Assembly: GCF_900240215.1 (NCBI RefSeq)
Contig: NZ_LT964679.1
Span: forward strand, 1,358,685 to 1,422,684
Direction of reading: 5' to 3'
DNA: 64,000 bases
Source of the DNA: Raoultibacter timonensis
Lineage (GTDB): Bacteria > Actinomycetota > Coriobacteriia > Coriobacteriales > Eggerthellaceae
Shown here: positions 1 to 8,267 of the stretch, one piece after another
Layout: every line of letters begins with the position of its first letter
Numbering within the stretch: the first letter of the stretch is position 1
The notes under the pieces: model-generated
Told to the model about the DNA's origin: nothing
Database searches by the model: none
Seen by the model: the letters and a program-made list of their open reading frames with translations, nothing else
Position numbers and translations under genes: made by a program

Positions 1-300
1 GTAGGCGACCACCCCATCGTCTTCGCCGCGTTGCTCGTCCGCACTGAGTTCGGCGACGCATGCGAGCATGTCCGCTTGCGCACGCAGCATTTCGCTGGCA
101 TACGGCAACAGCGCCTCGCCGTAGCGGTTCAGCACCATTTTGTTCGACGTGCGCCGAAACAGCTTGCAACCCAACTCGGTTTCCAGAACCCCGAGCGACC
201 GGCTCATCCCCTGCGAAGATATGAAATTGATATTGGCCGCAGCCGAAATGGACCCGTGCCGAGCAACGTCGACAAAGTACTTCAGATAGTTCGTCTGCAT
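1..300 (-). CDS. LysR-type transcriptional regulator (C-terminus outside window)
   Basis: Only the first 100 codons are present; the gene runs off the left edge. The ATG complement lies at 298-300. The N-terminus has the LysR winged-helix pattern: helices around residues 3-35 with ISAAANINFISSQGMSRSL, then LETELGCKLFRRT and the NRYGEALLPYA stretch that leads into the linker helix. LysR proteins of this kind usually activate a neighbouring catabolic operon in response to a small aromatic or organic acid. It lies immediately downstream of the molybdoenzyme/transporter operon on the same strand and has its own promoter in the 188-bp gap. It is therefore a plausible regulator of that operon. The ligand cannot be told because the sensor domain is missing. 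Confidence 0.88.
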   Translation of the reverse strand, partial: MQTNYLKYFVDVARHGSISAAANINFISSQGMSRSLGVLETELGCKLFRRTSNKMVLNRYGEALLPYASEMLRAQADMLACVAELSADEQRGEDDGVVAY

Positions 301-394
301 GACAACCCCCTGAGAGCCGCTATCCGCGCGCGAAGGGTTTGCACCGAGAAGCCTTCGTCGAAGGCAGGCAAGCAGCTCGCGCGCAGATGCCCCG

Positions 395-435
395 ATGCCC
401 GATTGCGATTATAACCGCAATCGGGCATGAAACAA
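395..435 (-). promoter_or_regulatory. LysR-gene promoter inside a perfect 13-bp inverted repeat
   Basis: ATGCCCGATTGCG (395-407) and CGCAATCGGGCAT (416-428) are perfect inverted copies separated by 8 nt. On the minus strand that 8-nt centre contains TATAAT (413-408). TTGTTT (435-430) sits 16 bp upstream as a -35. The promoter points at the LysR start (300) and would give a leader of roughly 100 nt. The dyad could be an autoregulatory operator. It could also act as a stem-loop ending the transporter operon, but no T-run follows it on either strand. Confidence 0.6.
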
Positions 436-487
436 CACCTCGGACCGATATCCCGCCTACGCGGGCCACCCTGAAAGCCCGAAGGCT

Positions 488-1900
488 TTACGGAAGGCCG
501 AGCAAGCCGGCGGTCATCGGAGTGATGGTCACCGTGATGACGACCATCACCAAACTGGGAGCCCAGCCGACTTTCACCATGTCGCCGAAACTGAAGTACT
601 TGCGGTCGCTCGAGTAGGACAGCAGCGGCACGCCGTCGAGCGGGAGCATGAGCGCAATGGCAGACCAGAAACCGACCATGGCACACGTTGCGGCAATGGA
701 GCCTCCCATGCTTGCCACGATGGTCGCAAACGGTACGGCGATAAGGCCGGCGCATGCGGGACCTGCGGGAATAACGTTATGCAGAAGGCAGCCAAGCACA
801 GACAGCGCGATGAGCGTAACGATGAGCGGCCATGCGGTCATCGGCGCCATCACGACGCTCACAAGCCAAGCGGTGGCGCCCGTGCCCATCAGCGCGGCCA
901 CCAAAACGTTGACAGCCATCATGAGCAGCATCATGCCCCAAGGCGAATCTTCCAAAAAGTGATTGAACTTGATGGCTTCGACGCCGGGGAAGAACATGAG
1001 GCCAAGGGCGAGCAGGCTGACGACCGTGATGTCGATAGCGGTGACCCAAGAGCTTGCGATCCAGATAACCATGGTGACCAGCATAACGACCAAGCCGGCA
1101 ATCTCGTGGCGAGGCAGCTTTCCCAACGAGGAAGCGCGCTTGATGCCGGTATCGACCGCCTCCTGACTCAAGGCTTCGGGCTTGAAGATCTTGATGAGCG
1201 CGAACCAGCCGGCCGGAATGGTGATAAGGGCGAGCGGCACGCCGAAGGCCATCCATTGAACGAAACTGATGTGCACGCCGAAATTCTGCTCGATCAGCGA
1301 CATGGCCAACACGTTGATGATGCAGCCGGAAGGAGTCATGGCACCGCCCAGAGCGGCAGCCCACGGAATGCCGATCGCTATGCACTTGGCAAAAGCGGAT
1401 TTACCGCCCGTGGGGGTGTTGTTGGCATCGAGTACCGCATACGCGATGGGCAACATGACAGCCGTCAGCGGCAAGTTGTCCATAAGCGTAGAGATGAGCG
1501 CCGTGCCAACCATAAAACCCAGCAGAACGCGCGAAGAGTTCGTGCCGGCCCACCTGAGGATAACACCCGTCAAACGCACGGCGAACGAAGACCGAGCAAC
1601 GAAGCATGCGAATGCGAAACAGCACAGGTAGAAGATGATCGCATTGTTTATCGAGGCCGTCCAAGCATCCGCTGCGGGTAGAATGCCCAGCAGGGGAACC
1701 AGACCGACCATAGCCCACCCCGTTATCGCGATGGGCATGACCTCGGTAACCCAGAACACGATCGCCACCACGAAAATGCCCAGCGACATCTTCCCAGCCC
1801 AGCTCAATCCCTCTGGTGTTGGGGTCACACCAAGCGCCACGAGCACGATGACTCCCAGTGCGATAATCCCGAAGCGGATAACCGCCGATTTCTCCTTCAT
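488..1900 (-). CDS. SLC13/DASS-family anion (dicarboxylate-type) transporter
   Basis: A 470-residue integral membrane protein with about 11-12 hydrophobic segments, the usual size of divalent anion:sodium symporters. Two related halves are visible: STLMDNLPLTAVMLPIA near residue 140 and HNVIPAGPACAGLIAVPFA near residue 385, the positions of the two substrate/sodium-binding hairpins in this family. It should move an organic anion across the cytoplasmic membrane. The start is supported by AAGGGGA 5 nt before the ATG. It is the last gene of the molybdoenzyme operon, 44 bp after the iron-sulphur subunit gene, so it probably carries the enzyme's substrate or product. The exact anion cannot be read from the sequence. 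Confidence 0.85.
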   Translation of the reverse strand: MKEKSAVIRFGIIALGVIVLVALGVTPTPEGLSWAGKMSLGIFVVAIVFWVTEVMPIAITGWAMVGLVPLLGILPAADAWTASINNAIIFYLCCFAFACFVARSSFAVRLTGVILRWAGTNSSRVLLGFMVGTALISTLMDNLPLTAVMLPIAYAVLDANNTPTGGKSAFAKCIAIGIPWAAALGGAMTPSGCIINVLAMSLIEQNFGVHISFVQWMAFGVPLALITIPAGWFALIKIFKPEALSQEAVDTGIKRASSLGKLPRHEIAGLVVMLVTMVIWIASSWVTAIDITVVSLLALGLMFFPGVEAIKFNHFLEDSPWGMMLLMMAVNVLVAALMGTGATAWLVSVVMAPMTAWPLIVTLIALSVLGCLLHNVIPAGPACAGLIAVPFATIVASMGGSIAATCAMVGFWSAIALMLPLDGVPLLSYSSDRKYFSFGDMVKVGWAPSLVMVVITVTITPMTAGLLGLP

Positions 1901-1944
1901 TTCTTCCCCTTCGATCGTTTGCCAATGAAAGCTGTTGGGAGACG

Positions 1945-2760
1945 CTAGCGCAGCATGTCCACGAATACGTCATCGAGCACAACGTCTCGATCGGCGCAGT
2001 CGGCATCGAACTCGACCGCATCGTAGCCCGGCGCCTCTATGCGTACGCGATATGACGCTTTCTCGCACTCGCAATAGCGAAAATCACCGAACTCGTCGGT
2101 CTCCACCTGCGCAACAACCTCGCCATCCGCATCGAAGATGGTTACGGGTACGCCGATGATCACCTCGTTCTCACCGCGATTCGCCACCGTGCCGGCAATC
2201 CAGCGCTTCGGACGGTTGACGTAGTACACATGCGAGCCCAGGCCTTCCAGACGCTCGTCCGCAGCACCCGCGGCAATCTCGTCGGCGAAGTCCTCGATAT
2301 CGCCCCAACGCAGTGCATCGGTCGCGCAAGCATCGACACAGCGCGGCTGCGACCAGCCACTATCCAGCAAATGCGCGCAACCCGTGCACTTCTGGGCAAC
2401 TTGGGCGTCGCCGTTGAAGTACACCATGCCCAGAGGGCAAGCCTCGGCAAGGTCGCGGCGTCCACGCGCCTTTTCGGGGTCGATGACCACCAATCCGTCT
2501 TCGCGACGATAAACCGCTTCGGGTGCCAACCCGATCAGGGGACACGCGTCGCAATGCCCGCAGAACGTGGGCGTATACGCCACGCGCACGACCGGCATGC
2601 GACCGCGCTCCTCCTCGTCCACGCGGCACCAAAACTGCCCGGTCTGGGGCTGCGCGAGGGCGATAGGAGCCCAATCGTTTTCGCAATGTTCGTCTTTGCA
2701 AGCAAGCTGGCAGTTGTAGCAGCCGTTGCACCTGTTCAGATCAACTATCAGTGCCTTCAT
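1945..2760 (-). CDS. 4Fe-4S electron-transfer subunit of a molybdopterin transhydroxylase/dehydroxylase
   Basis: 271 residues. The N-terminus has the ferredoxin pattern CNGCYNCQLAC (from residue 12). Further Cys groups follow: FCGHCDACP, EACPLG, and CTGC...RCVDAC. Together they are enough for three cubane clusters. The last ~80 residues (from about 190) look like a transthyretin/Cna-B-like beta domain (GVPVTIFDADGEVVAQVETD). That C-terminal domain and the ~270-residue length match the small subunit of pyrogallol-phloroglucinol transhydroxylase rather than a plain DmsB. It should be cytoplasmic, since it has no signal peptide. It starts 5 bp after the large-subunit gene, so the two are translationally close partners. 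Confidence 0.9.
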   Translation of the reverse strand: MKALIVDLNRCNGCYNCQLACKDEHCENDWAPIALAQPQTGQFWCRVDEEERGRMPVVRVAYTPTFCGHCDACPLIGLAPEAVYRREDGLVVIDPEKARGRRDLAEACPLGMVYFNGDAQVAQKCTGCAHLLDSGWSQPRCVDACATDALRWGDIEDFADEIAAGAADERLEGLGSHVYYVNRPKRWIAGTVANRGENEVIIGVPVTIFDADGEVVAQVETDEFGDFRYCECEKASYRVRIEAPGYDAVEFDADCADRDVVLDDVFVDMLR

Positions 2761-2765
2761 ACCCG

Positions 2766-5375
2766 TTATGCCCCCTCGATGTAATCACGTACGTCCTGGC
2801 CGTAGGAAGCGTCGTAGTACCGGTTCCTGTTGAATTCTTCGGGATACTTCGCGGCGAGCTCGAACACGTCGACCTTCTCCACGCCCACCAAATAGCCGCT
2901 TGTCACTTCACCGTCAGCGTTTTTCGATGTCGTCGCCGTCGGGCAGATGAGGTTGATGGCGCCTCCGCGATCGAGTCCGCCCACACCCGACACGATAACG
3001 TCGGAGTTTGCGCCGTGATCCATGTATACGACTTCGGGACGAATGCGCTCGGTCACGCGAACGCCGCCCAGCACGCTGCCGCGCTCGTTGTACACCTTCA
3101 CCACATCGCCGTCGGCCACGCCCACGCTCGCCGCGTCAGTCGGATGCATCCACAGCGGCTCGTATGCATAGCCGTCAGGGCCGATGACCTTGCACGTTTG
3201 AATCTCGCGCAACCATTCGACATCGTCGAACTCCGCATGCACGCGCCAACGCGGATGGTTCGACACGATGAGGAACGGGTATTTTTTCGCACGATCGGAG
3301 CTGCGGCGGTCATCATGGCCGTCGCCCGATTCGCGCCAATGCGCAACCGGACCGCGCAGCTCGTCGTCAGGAAACATCGTCGCCAACGGCTGCGAGTAGA
3401 ATTCGATCAAGCCCGTCGGCGTCTCGAGCGGATTAGCTGCCGGATCCTCCGCAAACGGGGCCAGGCCGACCGGCTGGTCTTCCCACCCCTCTTCGGTGGG
3501 AATCAATTGGTAGCCTCGCTTTTTGAACGCCTCGAAGTCGCGATCTTCCTCGGGAATGCCGCAAGCTTCGTAGCCCTCCTTCACCTGCTGTTCGATGGTT
3601 TTGCCCTTCGTCATGCGCTGCACGACGCCCTCGTACACCCCGCCGAATTTTTCGAGCGCTCGGCCGATCTCCTGCACGGCGATCCAATCCGACTTCGCCT
3701 CCCCAACCGCATCGATTGCGGCCTCCTCAAACGTGACGGCGCTCCATTGCCCGGAGTCGTTGTCGGTACCGAAATCGCTGACCTCGAACTTCGTGCAGAT
3801 AGGCAGTACGATATCGGCAAAACGGGCGTCGTCTTCAAACCACGGGGCCTGCACCAGATAGAACTCCAGATTCTCGCTCTTCAGGGCATCCTGGAACTCG
3901 TAGCCGCCGTTGAGGCTGGTCGTGAATGCCGGGTTGTCCGACCACAACATCTTCACGCCCGCATCGCCCTCGAGCGGGAACCGGAAGTGCTTGAACTGGT
4001 CTGCGCGCGGATCGGCAGCCGTCCCGTGCCCGTACCACTCCAGCTTCTCGCCGCGCAGAGCCTTGTGAATATGCACCTTCGGAACGAAACTGTCGCCGCC
4101 CTGGCCGATGAGGGGGCCGTTGTAGCAGGCTGCCGTGTTGGGGATAACCTTCGAAAGGGGCAGCGGGCTGCACGACGACATGCCGAACAGAACCCATTCG
4201 ATGTACTTGATGGAAATGCGGCCCGGTTTGCCCACGCCCTGCATGGCCAGCAGATACACTTCCAAGCGAGCGGGCTCGTGGGCGAACGCCGCACGGATAA
4301 ACGAGCCGCCGTTGCAGTGCGCGATGGAGACCGCATGGCTCGCCCAGTAACGAGCGAGCGCCTTGATGCGGTACGCGGGAATTCCGCAGATGGGCTCGGC
4401 CCATTCAGGCGACTTAGGTACGCCGTCTTCATTGCCGAGCACGTAGTACTCGAACCAGTCGAAGCCGTCGGAGTGCGTTTCGATGTATTCGCGATCGTAC
4501 GTGTTCTCGGTCATCCACACATACGCGATAGCCAGCTGCAGCGCGGCATCGGTATTCGGAAACACGGGGAACCATTTGTCGGCGTGCACGACAGCCGTGT
4601 AGTTGCAATCGGGAGCGATGGCGATGTTTTTGATGCCGCAGTCCTCGAACCAAAACGCCATGCGAGAAGCCATCTGGCCGCCCCAGCCCCACGTGGTGGT
4701 CTCGAGATCGCACCCCCAGTACAGAAGCGCATCGCAATGCTGCGCGATATCCTGAGCAGTATTCGTAGAATGGGTGTTCTGCCCGACGGGATCCATGCCC
4801 CACGCATGTTTCGCCCCCCAGTACCAGCCCTCCCAGCTGTCGGGGTTGCGGTTCTGGATGGTGAAGCCGCCGCATTCCCCCAAAAGACGCGTCATGCAGC
4901 CGTGCGGAGTATTGATCGCCTTGCTCTCGCCGTGGCCGTCCGCTTGGCAAAGGATGGAATTCGGGCCGTATTCGTCGTGCACGCGCTTTATTTCTTTTGC
5001 GATGATCTCGCATGCCTCGTCCCAGCTGATACGCTCGTACTTGCTGGTACCGCGCATCTCCGGATGCCGATCGCCCCCCGGATTCCAGTCGACGCGCTTC
5101 ATCGGATACGGAATGCGGTTCTTGGAATACGTGCGCCGCTTGTACACCAGCGGAAACGGTGGCATATACGACTTCATTCCCGGCTCGAGCGTCTTGCCGC
5201 CGCGACCGGTGATGGTCCAGTAATTAAGCTCTTCTTTCGTATAGTCGTTTTCAAAGTGAACGGGGCGAATGCGCGCAAGCCTGCCATCCAGCACATCGGC
5301 GGCGACGATGTTCGCACCTCCCCCGAACGACTCCAACCCGAGGTTGTGCACGACGGTTTTCTCGGAAATTATCAA
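2766..5375 (-). CDS. Molybdopterin oxidoreductase large subunit, pyrogallol transhydroxylase / catechol dehydroxylase type
   Basis: 869 residues, close to the ~875 of the Pelobacter transhydroxylase large subunit and in the range of Eggerthella catechol dehydroxylases. There is no Tat signal and no N-terminal CxxC iron-sulphur motif, so it is probably cytoplasmic. His148 (DGHGE) and Asp179-Ser180 (NPDSWEG) fit, with near-identical spacing, the His-Asp-Ser active-site set I recall for transhydroxylase, where Ser ligates Mo. The C-terminal molybdopterin-binding barrel includes WMHPTDAASVGVADGDVV. Translation appears to start at TTG (5375) with AGGGA 7 nt upstream. The enzyme would remove or move a ring hydroxyl on a di- or trihydroxylated aromatic; the true substrate is unknown. 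A relative in the wider DMSO-reductase family is the main alternative. Confidence 0.88.
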   Translation of the reverse strand: MIISEKTVVHNLGLESFGGGANIVAADVLDGRLARIRPVHFENDYTKEELNYWTITGRGGKTLEPGMKSYMPPFPLVYKRRTYSKNRIPYPMKRVDWNPGGDRHPEMRGTSKYERISWDEACEIIAKEIKRVHDEYGPNSILCQADGHGESKAINTPHGCMTRLLGECGGFTIQNRNPDSWEGWYWGAKHAWGMDPVGQNTHSTNTAQDIAQHCDALLYWGCDLETTTWGWGGQMASRMAFWFEDCGIKNIAIAPDCNYTAVVHADKWFPVFPNTDAALQLAIAYVWMTENTYDREYIETHSDGFDWFEYYVLGNEDGVPKSPEWAEPICGIPAYRIKALARYWASHAVSIAHCNGGSFIRAAFAHEPARLEVYLLAMQGVGKPGRISIKYIEWVLFGMSSCSPLPLSKVIPNTAACYNGPLIGQGGDSFVPKVHIHKALRGEKLEWYGHGTAADPRADQFKHFRFPLEGDAGVKMLWSDNPAFTTSLNGGYEFQDALKSENLEFYLVQAPWFEDDARFADIVLPICTKFEVSDFGTDNDSGQWSAVTFEEAAIDAVGEAKSDWIAVQEIGRALEKFGGVYEGVVQRMTKGKTIEQQVKEGYEACGIPEEDRDFEAFKKRGYQLIPTEEGWEDQPVGLAPFAEDPAANPLETPTGLIEFYSQPLATMFPDDELRGPVAHWRESGDGHDDRRSSDRAKKYPFLIVSNHPRWRVHAEFDDVEWLREIQTCKVIGPDGYAYEPLWMHPTDAASVGVADGDVVKVYNERGSVLGGVRVTERIRPEVVYMDHGANSDVIVSGVGGLDRGGAINLICPTATTSKNADGEVTSGYLVGVEKVDVFELAAKYPEEFNRNRYYDASYGQDVRDYIEGA

Positions 5376-5420
5376 CGTCTGATCCCTTTCTCTCTTCTCT
5401 CGTTCGCTTTCGATGTAAGG

Positions 5421-6719
5421 CTATTGCTCGAGACGAGCGCGTTCTTCGGCTCGCACCTCGGAAATCTTTCTGTCGGACTTGACGAACACGATGACGGCTG
5501 CAGCGGCAAGCACGGCGAGCGGCGCCAAAACGAACTGCGCGTTCGCCTGCCACCCCGCGTTCGCAACGATGGGCGAAACGATGTAGCCGCCCACAACCTG
5601 CGCCACGCCCGTGGCAAACGCCATGGTGGCCAGCACGAGATCGGTTTTTTTCGGTTCGGGGACAAGCACCGGGGCAATGGCACGGGTTCCCGTGGGCACA
5701 AGCGCGCCGCACAAACCCATGAGGATGCTTGCAATCCAGGGGCCCGTCATGTCGGTACCGGGGGTAAAGTAGAAGAACGCCATGCACAGGGCCACCAGAA
5801 GATAACCGCCGGCGATCATCCACTTGCGAAAGTTAAGCCTGTCGGCAACCACGCCGAACGCGATGCCGAGCGGTATGGAAATGATAGCCGTCCAATTGGG
5901 AAGCATGGCCGAATCGAATACGCTCAGGCCTTTGACGTTCTGCAGGAACGTCGGATACAAAGTGTTGATGTTCGCAACGTAGTCGAACACCCATACGAAA
6001 AAGAACGCGCACACCACGAAACCGGCCAGCATGTAGTTGCGGCCCGGCTTTTTGCGGCGGGTGGGATCACCGTCGACCAACTCGTTTTCAGGAATGGCGG
6101 GCATCTTACAGCAAGCCAGCAGCCACACGATGGATACGATTTCCATGGCGATGGAAACGTACCAGATGGGTCTCCACGAGAACGCAAGCGCGGCCCCGCC
6201 GGCAGCATCGAAGATCATCGGAGCCGTAAAGAACGCGATAACCACGCCAACGGGCGTCCACTGCGACCAGACGCCCATGCACAGACCCTGATCCTTCAAG
6301 GGAAACAGACGGGGCATGATGTTGGGGCCGATGACGCAAATCAAGCCGTAGGCTACGCCCTCGAGCGTGCGTCCCACCAAGAACAACGCCGTATCGGGCG
6401 CGAATACGCAGATGAGAGAACCGACCAGCTGCAACACCGACGTAACGACGATGGAGAATTTTACACCCAGGCGCTGCATGACGAACATGCCGGGAAAGGC
6501 CAGCAGCATACCGGCAATGGAGAACACGCCCATGATCTGGCTGAGCATCTCAACGGACATTCCCAAATCGGCACCGATGAACTGGATAGCAGGTGCGGCT
6601 TTGAACTGGTTGAACGTCGCAGTAAAGCCGAGGAAGAACAACGCAGCGAAGCACAGCCAACGCTCCGTCGAGTCGAGCTGGCGACTCTGCACGCCATAAC
6701 GAGAAACGGATGATGCCAT
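5421..6719 (-). CDS. MFS transporter of the molybdoenzyme operon
   Basis: About 432 residues with 12 predicted membrane spans, a typical major facilitator. The loop after span 2 reads GMFVMQRLGVKFS, close to the MFS motif A region. The ATG at 6719 is preceded by AGGGGG at 5-6 nt, which favours it over upstream in-frame codons that would add a non-hydrophobic extension. It is the first gene of the operon, 45 bp before the large subunit. With the SLC13 carrier at the other end, the operon has two different transporters around one enzyme. One may import the phenolic substrate and the other handle an exchanged anion. Specificity is inference only. Confidence 0.85.
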   Translation of the reverse strand: MASSVSRYGVQSRQLDSTERWLCFAALFFLGFTATFNQFKAAPAIQFIGADLGMSVEMLSQIMGVFSIAGMLLAFPGMFVMQRLGVKFSIVVTSVLQLVGSLICVFAPDTALFLVGRTLEGVAYGLICVIGPNIMPRLFPLKDQGLCMGVWSQWTPVGVVIAFFTAPMIFDAAGGAALAFSWRPIWYVSIAMEIVSIVWLLACCKMPAIPENELVDGDPTRRKKPGRNYMLAGFVVCAFFFVWVFDYVANINTLYPTFLQNVKGLSVFDSAMLPNWTAIISIPLGIAFGVVADRLNFRKWMIAGGYLLVALCMAFFYFTPGTDMTGPWIASILMGLCGALVPTGTRAIAPVLVPEPKKTDLVLATMAFATGVAQVVGGYIVSPIVANAGWQANAQFVLAPLAVLAAAAVIVFVKSDRKISEVRAEERARLEQ

Positions 6720-6975
6720 AAATCCCCCTAACCTGATGAATGCCTGGCCGACCCGTTCGGCCACACCCAATCGAGCAACGGCGCAACTCGGCCGTTTCAA
6801 GAACAATTCTGACAGGCAGCCAGCCTCGGGAACATAAACAAGCAGGTATGCAGACCCGCAACGATTTGTTGACCGCTCATACTTGCGAGAGTCCCGACAC
6901 CCGATCCCGGCCCTTACCGCCGTCGCACCCGATAACGCGTTTTAGGATCGGAGGCGAAGATGGGGCGCATCTGTG

Positions 6976-6981
6976 TATAAT
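6976..6981 (+). promoter_or_regulatory. -10 box TATAAT giving a leaderless start
   Basis: TATAAT lies exactly 7 nt before the ATG at 6989. Transcription would begin at or within a nucleotide or two of the start codon. There is no Shine-Dalgarno sequence and no clear -35. The upstream in-frame ATG at 6980 overlaps the -10 box and so is unlikely to be used. Confidence 0.6.
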
Positions 6982-6988
6982 GGTTCGG

Positions 6989-8215
6989 ATGAACAGCACA
7001 AGGAAAAAAATAGCGGTCGTGACCATGGGGGTGAAGCTCGGCGACGAGACGCGGGGCTACACCCGATTCCGTTTTCTTTCGGAACTGCTCGTCCGCGAGG
7101 GGTTCGAAGTCGACCTCATCACCTCGAGCTTCCAGCATTGGGACAAAGCCCCCCGAGACACGTCTCGCAGCTGCTATCGCGACCTCCCTTATTCGATCGT
7201 TTTCATCGACGAGCCGGGGTACAAGAAGAACCTCGACCTCTCGCGCATCAAAAGCCATGCGGTCGCAGCGAAGAACCTCCGGTCTCATTTCGACGAGCAC
7301 GGATCCGAATACGCGCTCGTCTACGCGGAGATCCCGCCCAACGACGTGGCGCGCGTATGCGCGGAGTACGCCCACGAACAGGGAATTCCCTTTGTGGCGG
7401 ACATCAACGATCTATGGCCCGAAGCCATGCGCATGGTTGTCAACGTGCCCCTCGTGAGCGATATCGCCTTCTATCCGTTCGCCCGCGATGCAAAACGCGT
7501 GTACACCCTGCTTTCGGGAGCTGTCGGCACCTCCGACGAGTATGCGATGCGTCCCGCCCAAGACCGCTCAGAGCCGTACCCGAAAACCACCGTATATGTG
7601 GGAAACGTACTTGCCGACTTCGACGCAGGCGTCGCCGAGCATCGAAGCGAAATCGAGAAACCCGAAGGCGAAGTATGGATCGTTTACGCGGGCACGCTCG
7701 GAGCGAGCTATGACCTTTCCACGCTCATCGAAGCGGCATCTCTGCTCGAAAAGACGGGCGTTGCCGCCCGCGTGAAGATTCTCGGCGACGGCCCCGATCG
7801 CAAAAAACTCGAGGAGCTCGCCTCCGAGCTCGCAGCGCCTGTCGACTTCCTCGGATACATGGACTACCCCCATATGGCGGCCTACCTCGATGCGTCCGAC
7901 ATCACCGTGAACTCGCTCGTAAAATCAGCCGTCCAGAGCATCGTGACCAAGATCGGCGATTACCTTGCAAGCGGACATCCCCTGATCAACACCGGCACGA
8001 GCCCTGAGTTCAGAAATCTCGTCAGCGAAAGCGGTTTCGGCGTGAACGTCGAGGCCGAAAACGCCGAAGCGCTTGCCGAAGCAATCGAAAGGCTTGCGGT
8101 CAATCCGAGCCTTCGTAAGATCATGGGCGCGAAAGCGCGCGCGGTTGCCGAAAGCGAATTCGATCAATCCCGCTCTTACCTGCGCATCGTCGACATGATC
8201 CGCAAGCTGATTTGA
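6989..8215 (+). CDS. GT4-family glycosyltransferase
   Basis: 408 residues with the two-Rossmann GT-B layout. The N-terminal half opens with KIAVVTMG and an RGYTRFRFLSELL stretch. The C-terminal nucleotide-sugar half has VYAGTLGASYDLSTLIEAA, KILGDGPDRKKLEELA and the region around VTKIGDYLASGHPLI. It should transfer a sugar from a nucleotide donor onto a growing lipid-linked glycan at the cytoplasmic face. It heads a short plus-strand group with an amino-sugar aminotransferase and the initiating phosphoglycosyl transferase, so it may add the second sugar. The start is set by the -10 box 7 nt upstream. Donor and linkage cannot be predicted. Confidence 0.85.
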   Translation: MNSTRKKIAVVTMGVKLGDETRGYTRFRFLSELLVREGFEVDLITSSFQHWDKAPRDTSRSCYRDLPYSIVFIDEPGYKKNLDLSRIKSHAVAAKNLRSHFDEHGSEYALVYAEIPPNDVARVCAEYAHEQGIPFVADINDLWPEAMRMVVNVPLVSDIAFYPFARDAKRVYTLLSGAVGTSDEYAMRPAQDRSEPYPKTTVYVGNVLADFDAGVAEHRSEIEKPEGEVWIVYAGTLGASYDLSTLIEAASLLEKTGVAARVKILGDGPDRKKLEELASELAAPVDFLGYMDYPHMAAYLDASDITVNSLVKSAVQSIVTKIGDYLASGHPLINTGTSPEFRNLVSESGFGVNVEAENAEALAEAIERLAVNPSLRKIMGAKARAVAESEFDQSRSYLRIVDMIRKLI

Positions 8216-8253
8216 TTTCTTTGCGCAAGCGCACCGCAAAGGCCCGCTTGCCC

Positions 8254-8259
8254 TATAAT
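8254..8259 (+). promoter_or_regulatory. -10 box TATAAT just before the aminotransferase start
   Basis: TATAAT ends 8 nt before the ATG at 8268 in the 52-bp gap after the glycosyltransferase gene. No Shine-Dalgarno is visible, so this is a second likely leaderless start in the same group. An ATG at 8262 is only 2 nt from the box and is unlikely to lie in the transcript. Confidence 0.55.
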
Positions 8260-8267
8260 GAATGCCC

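Noticed and set aside
2751..6713. A 1320-codon open frame on the plus strand opposite the molybdoenzyme operon
   Set aside because: It is antisense to three well-recognised genes, has no domain pattern, is full of Arg/His/Ala-rich low-quality sequence and has no ribosome site. It is a by-product of the GC-rich codon pattern.
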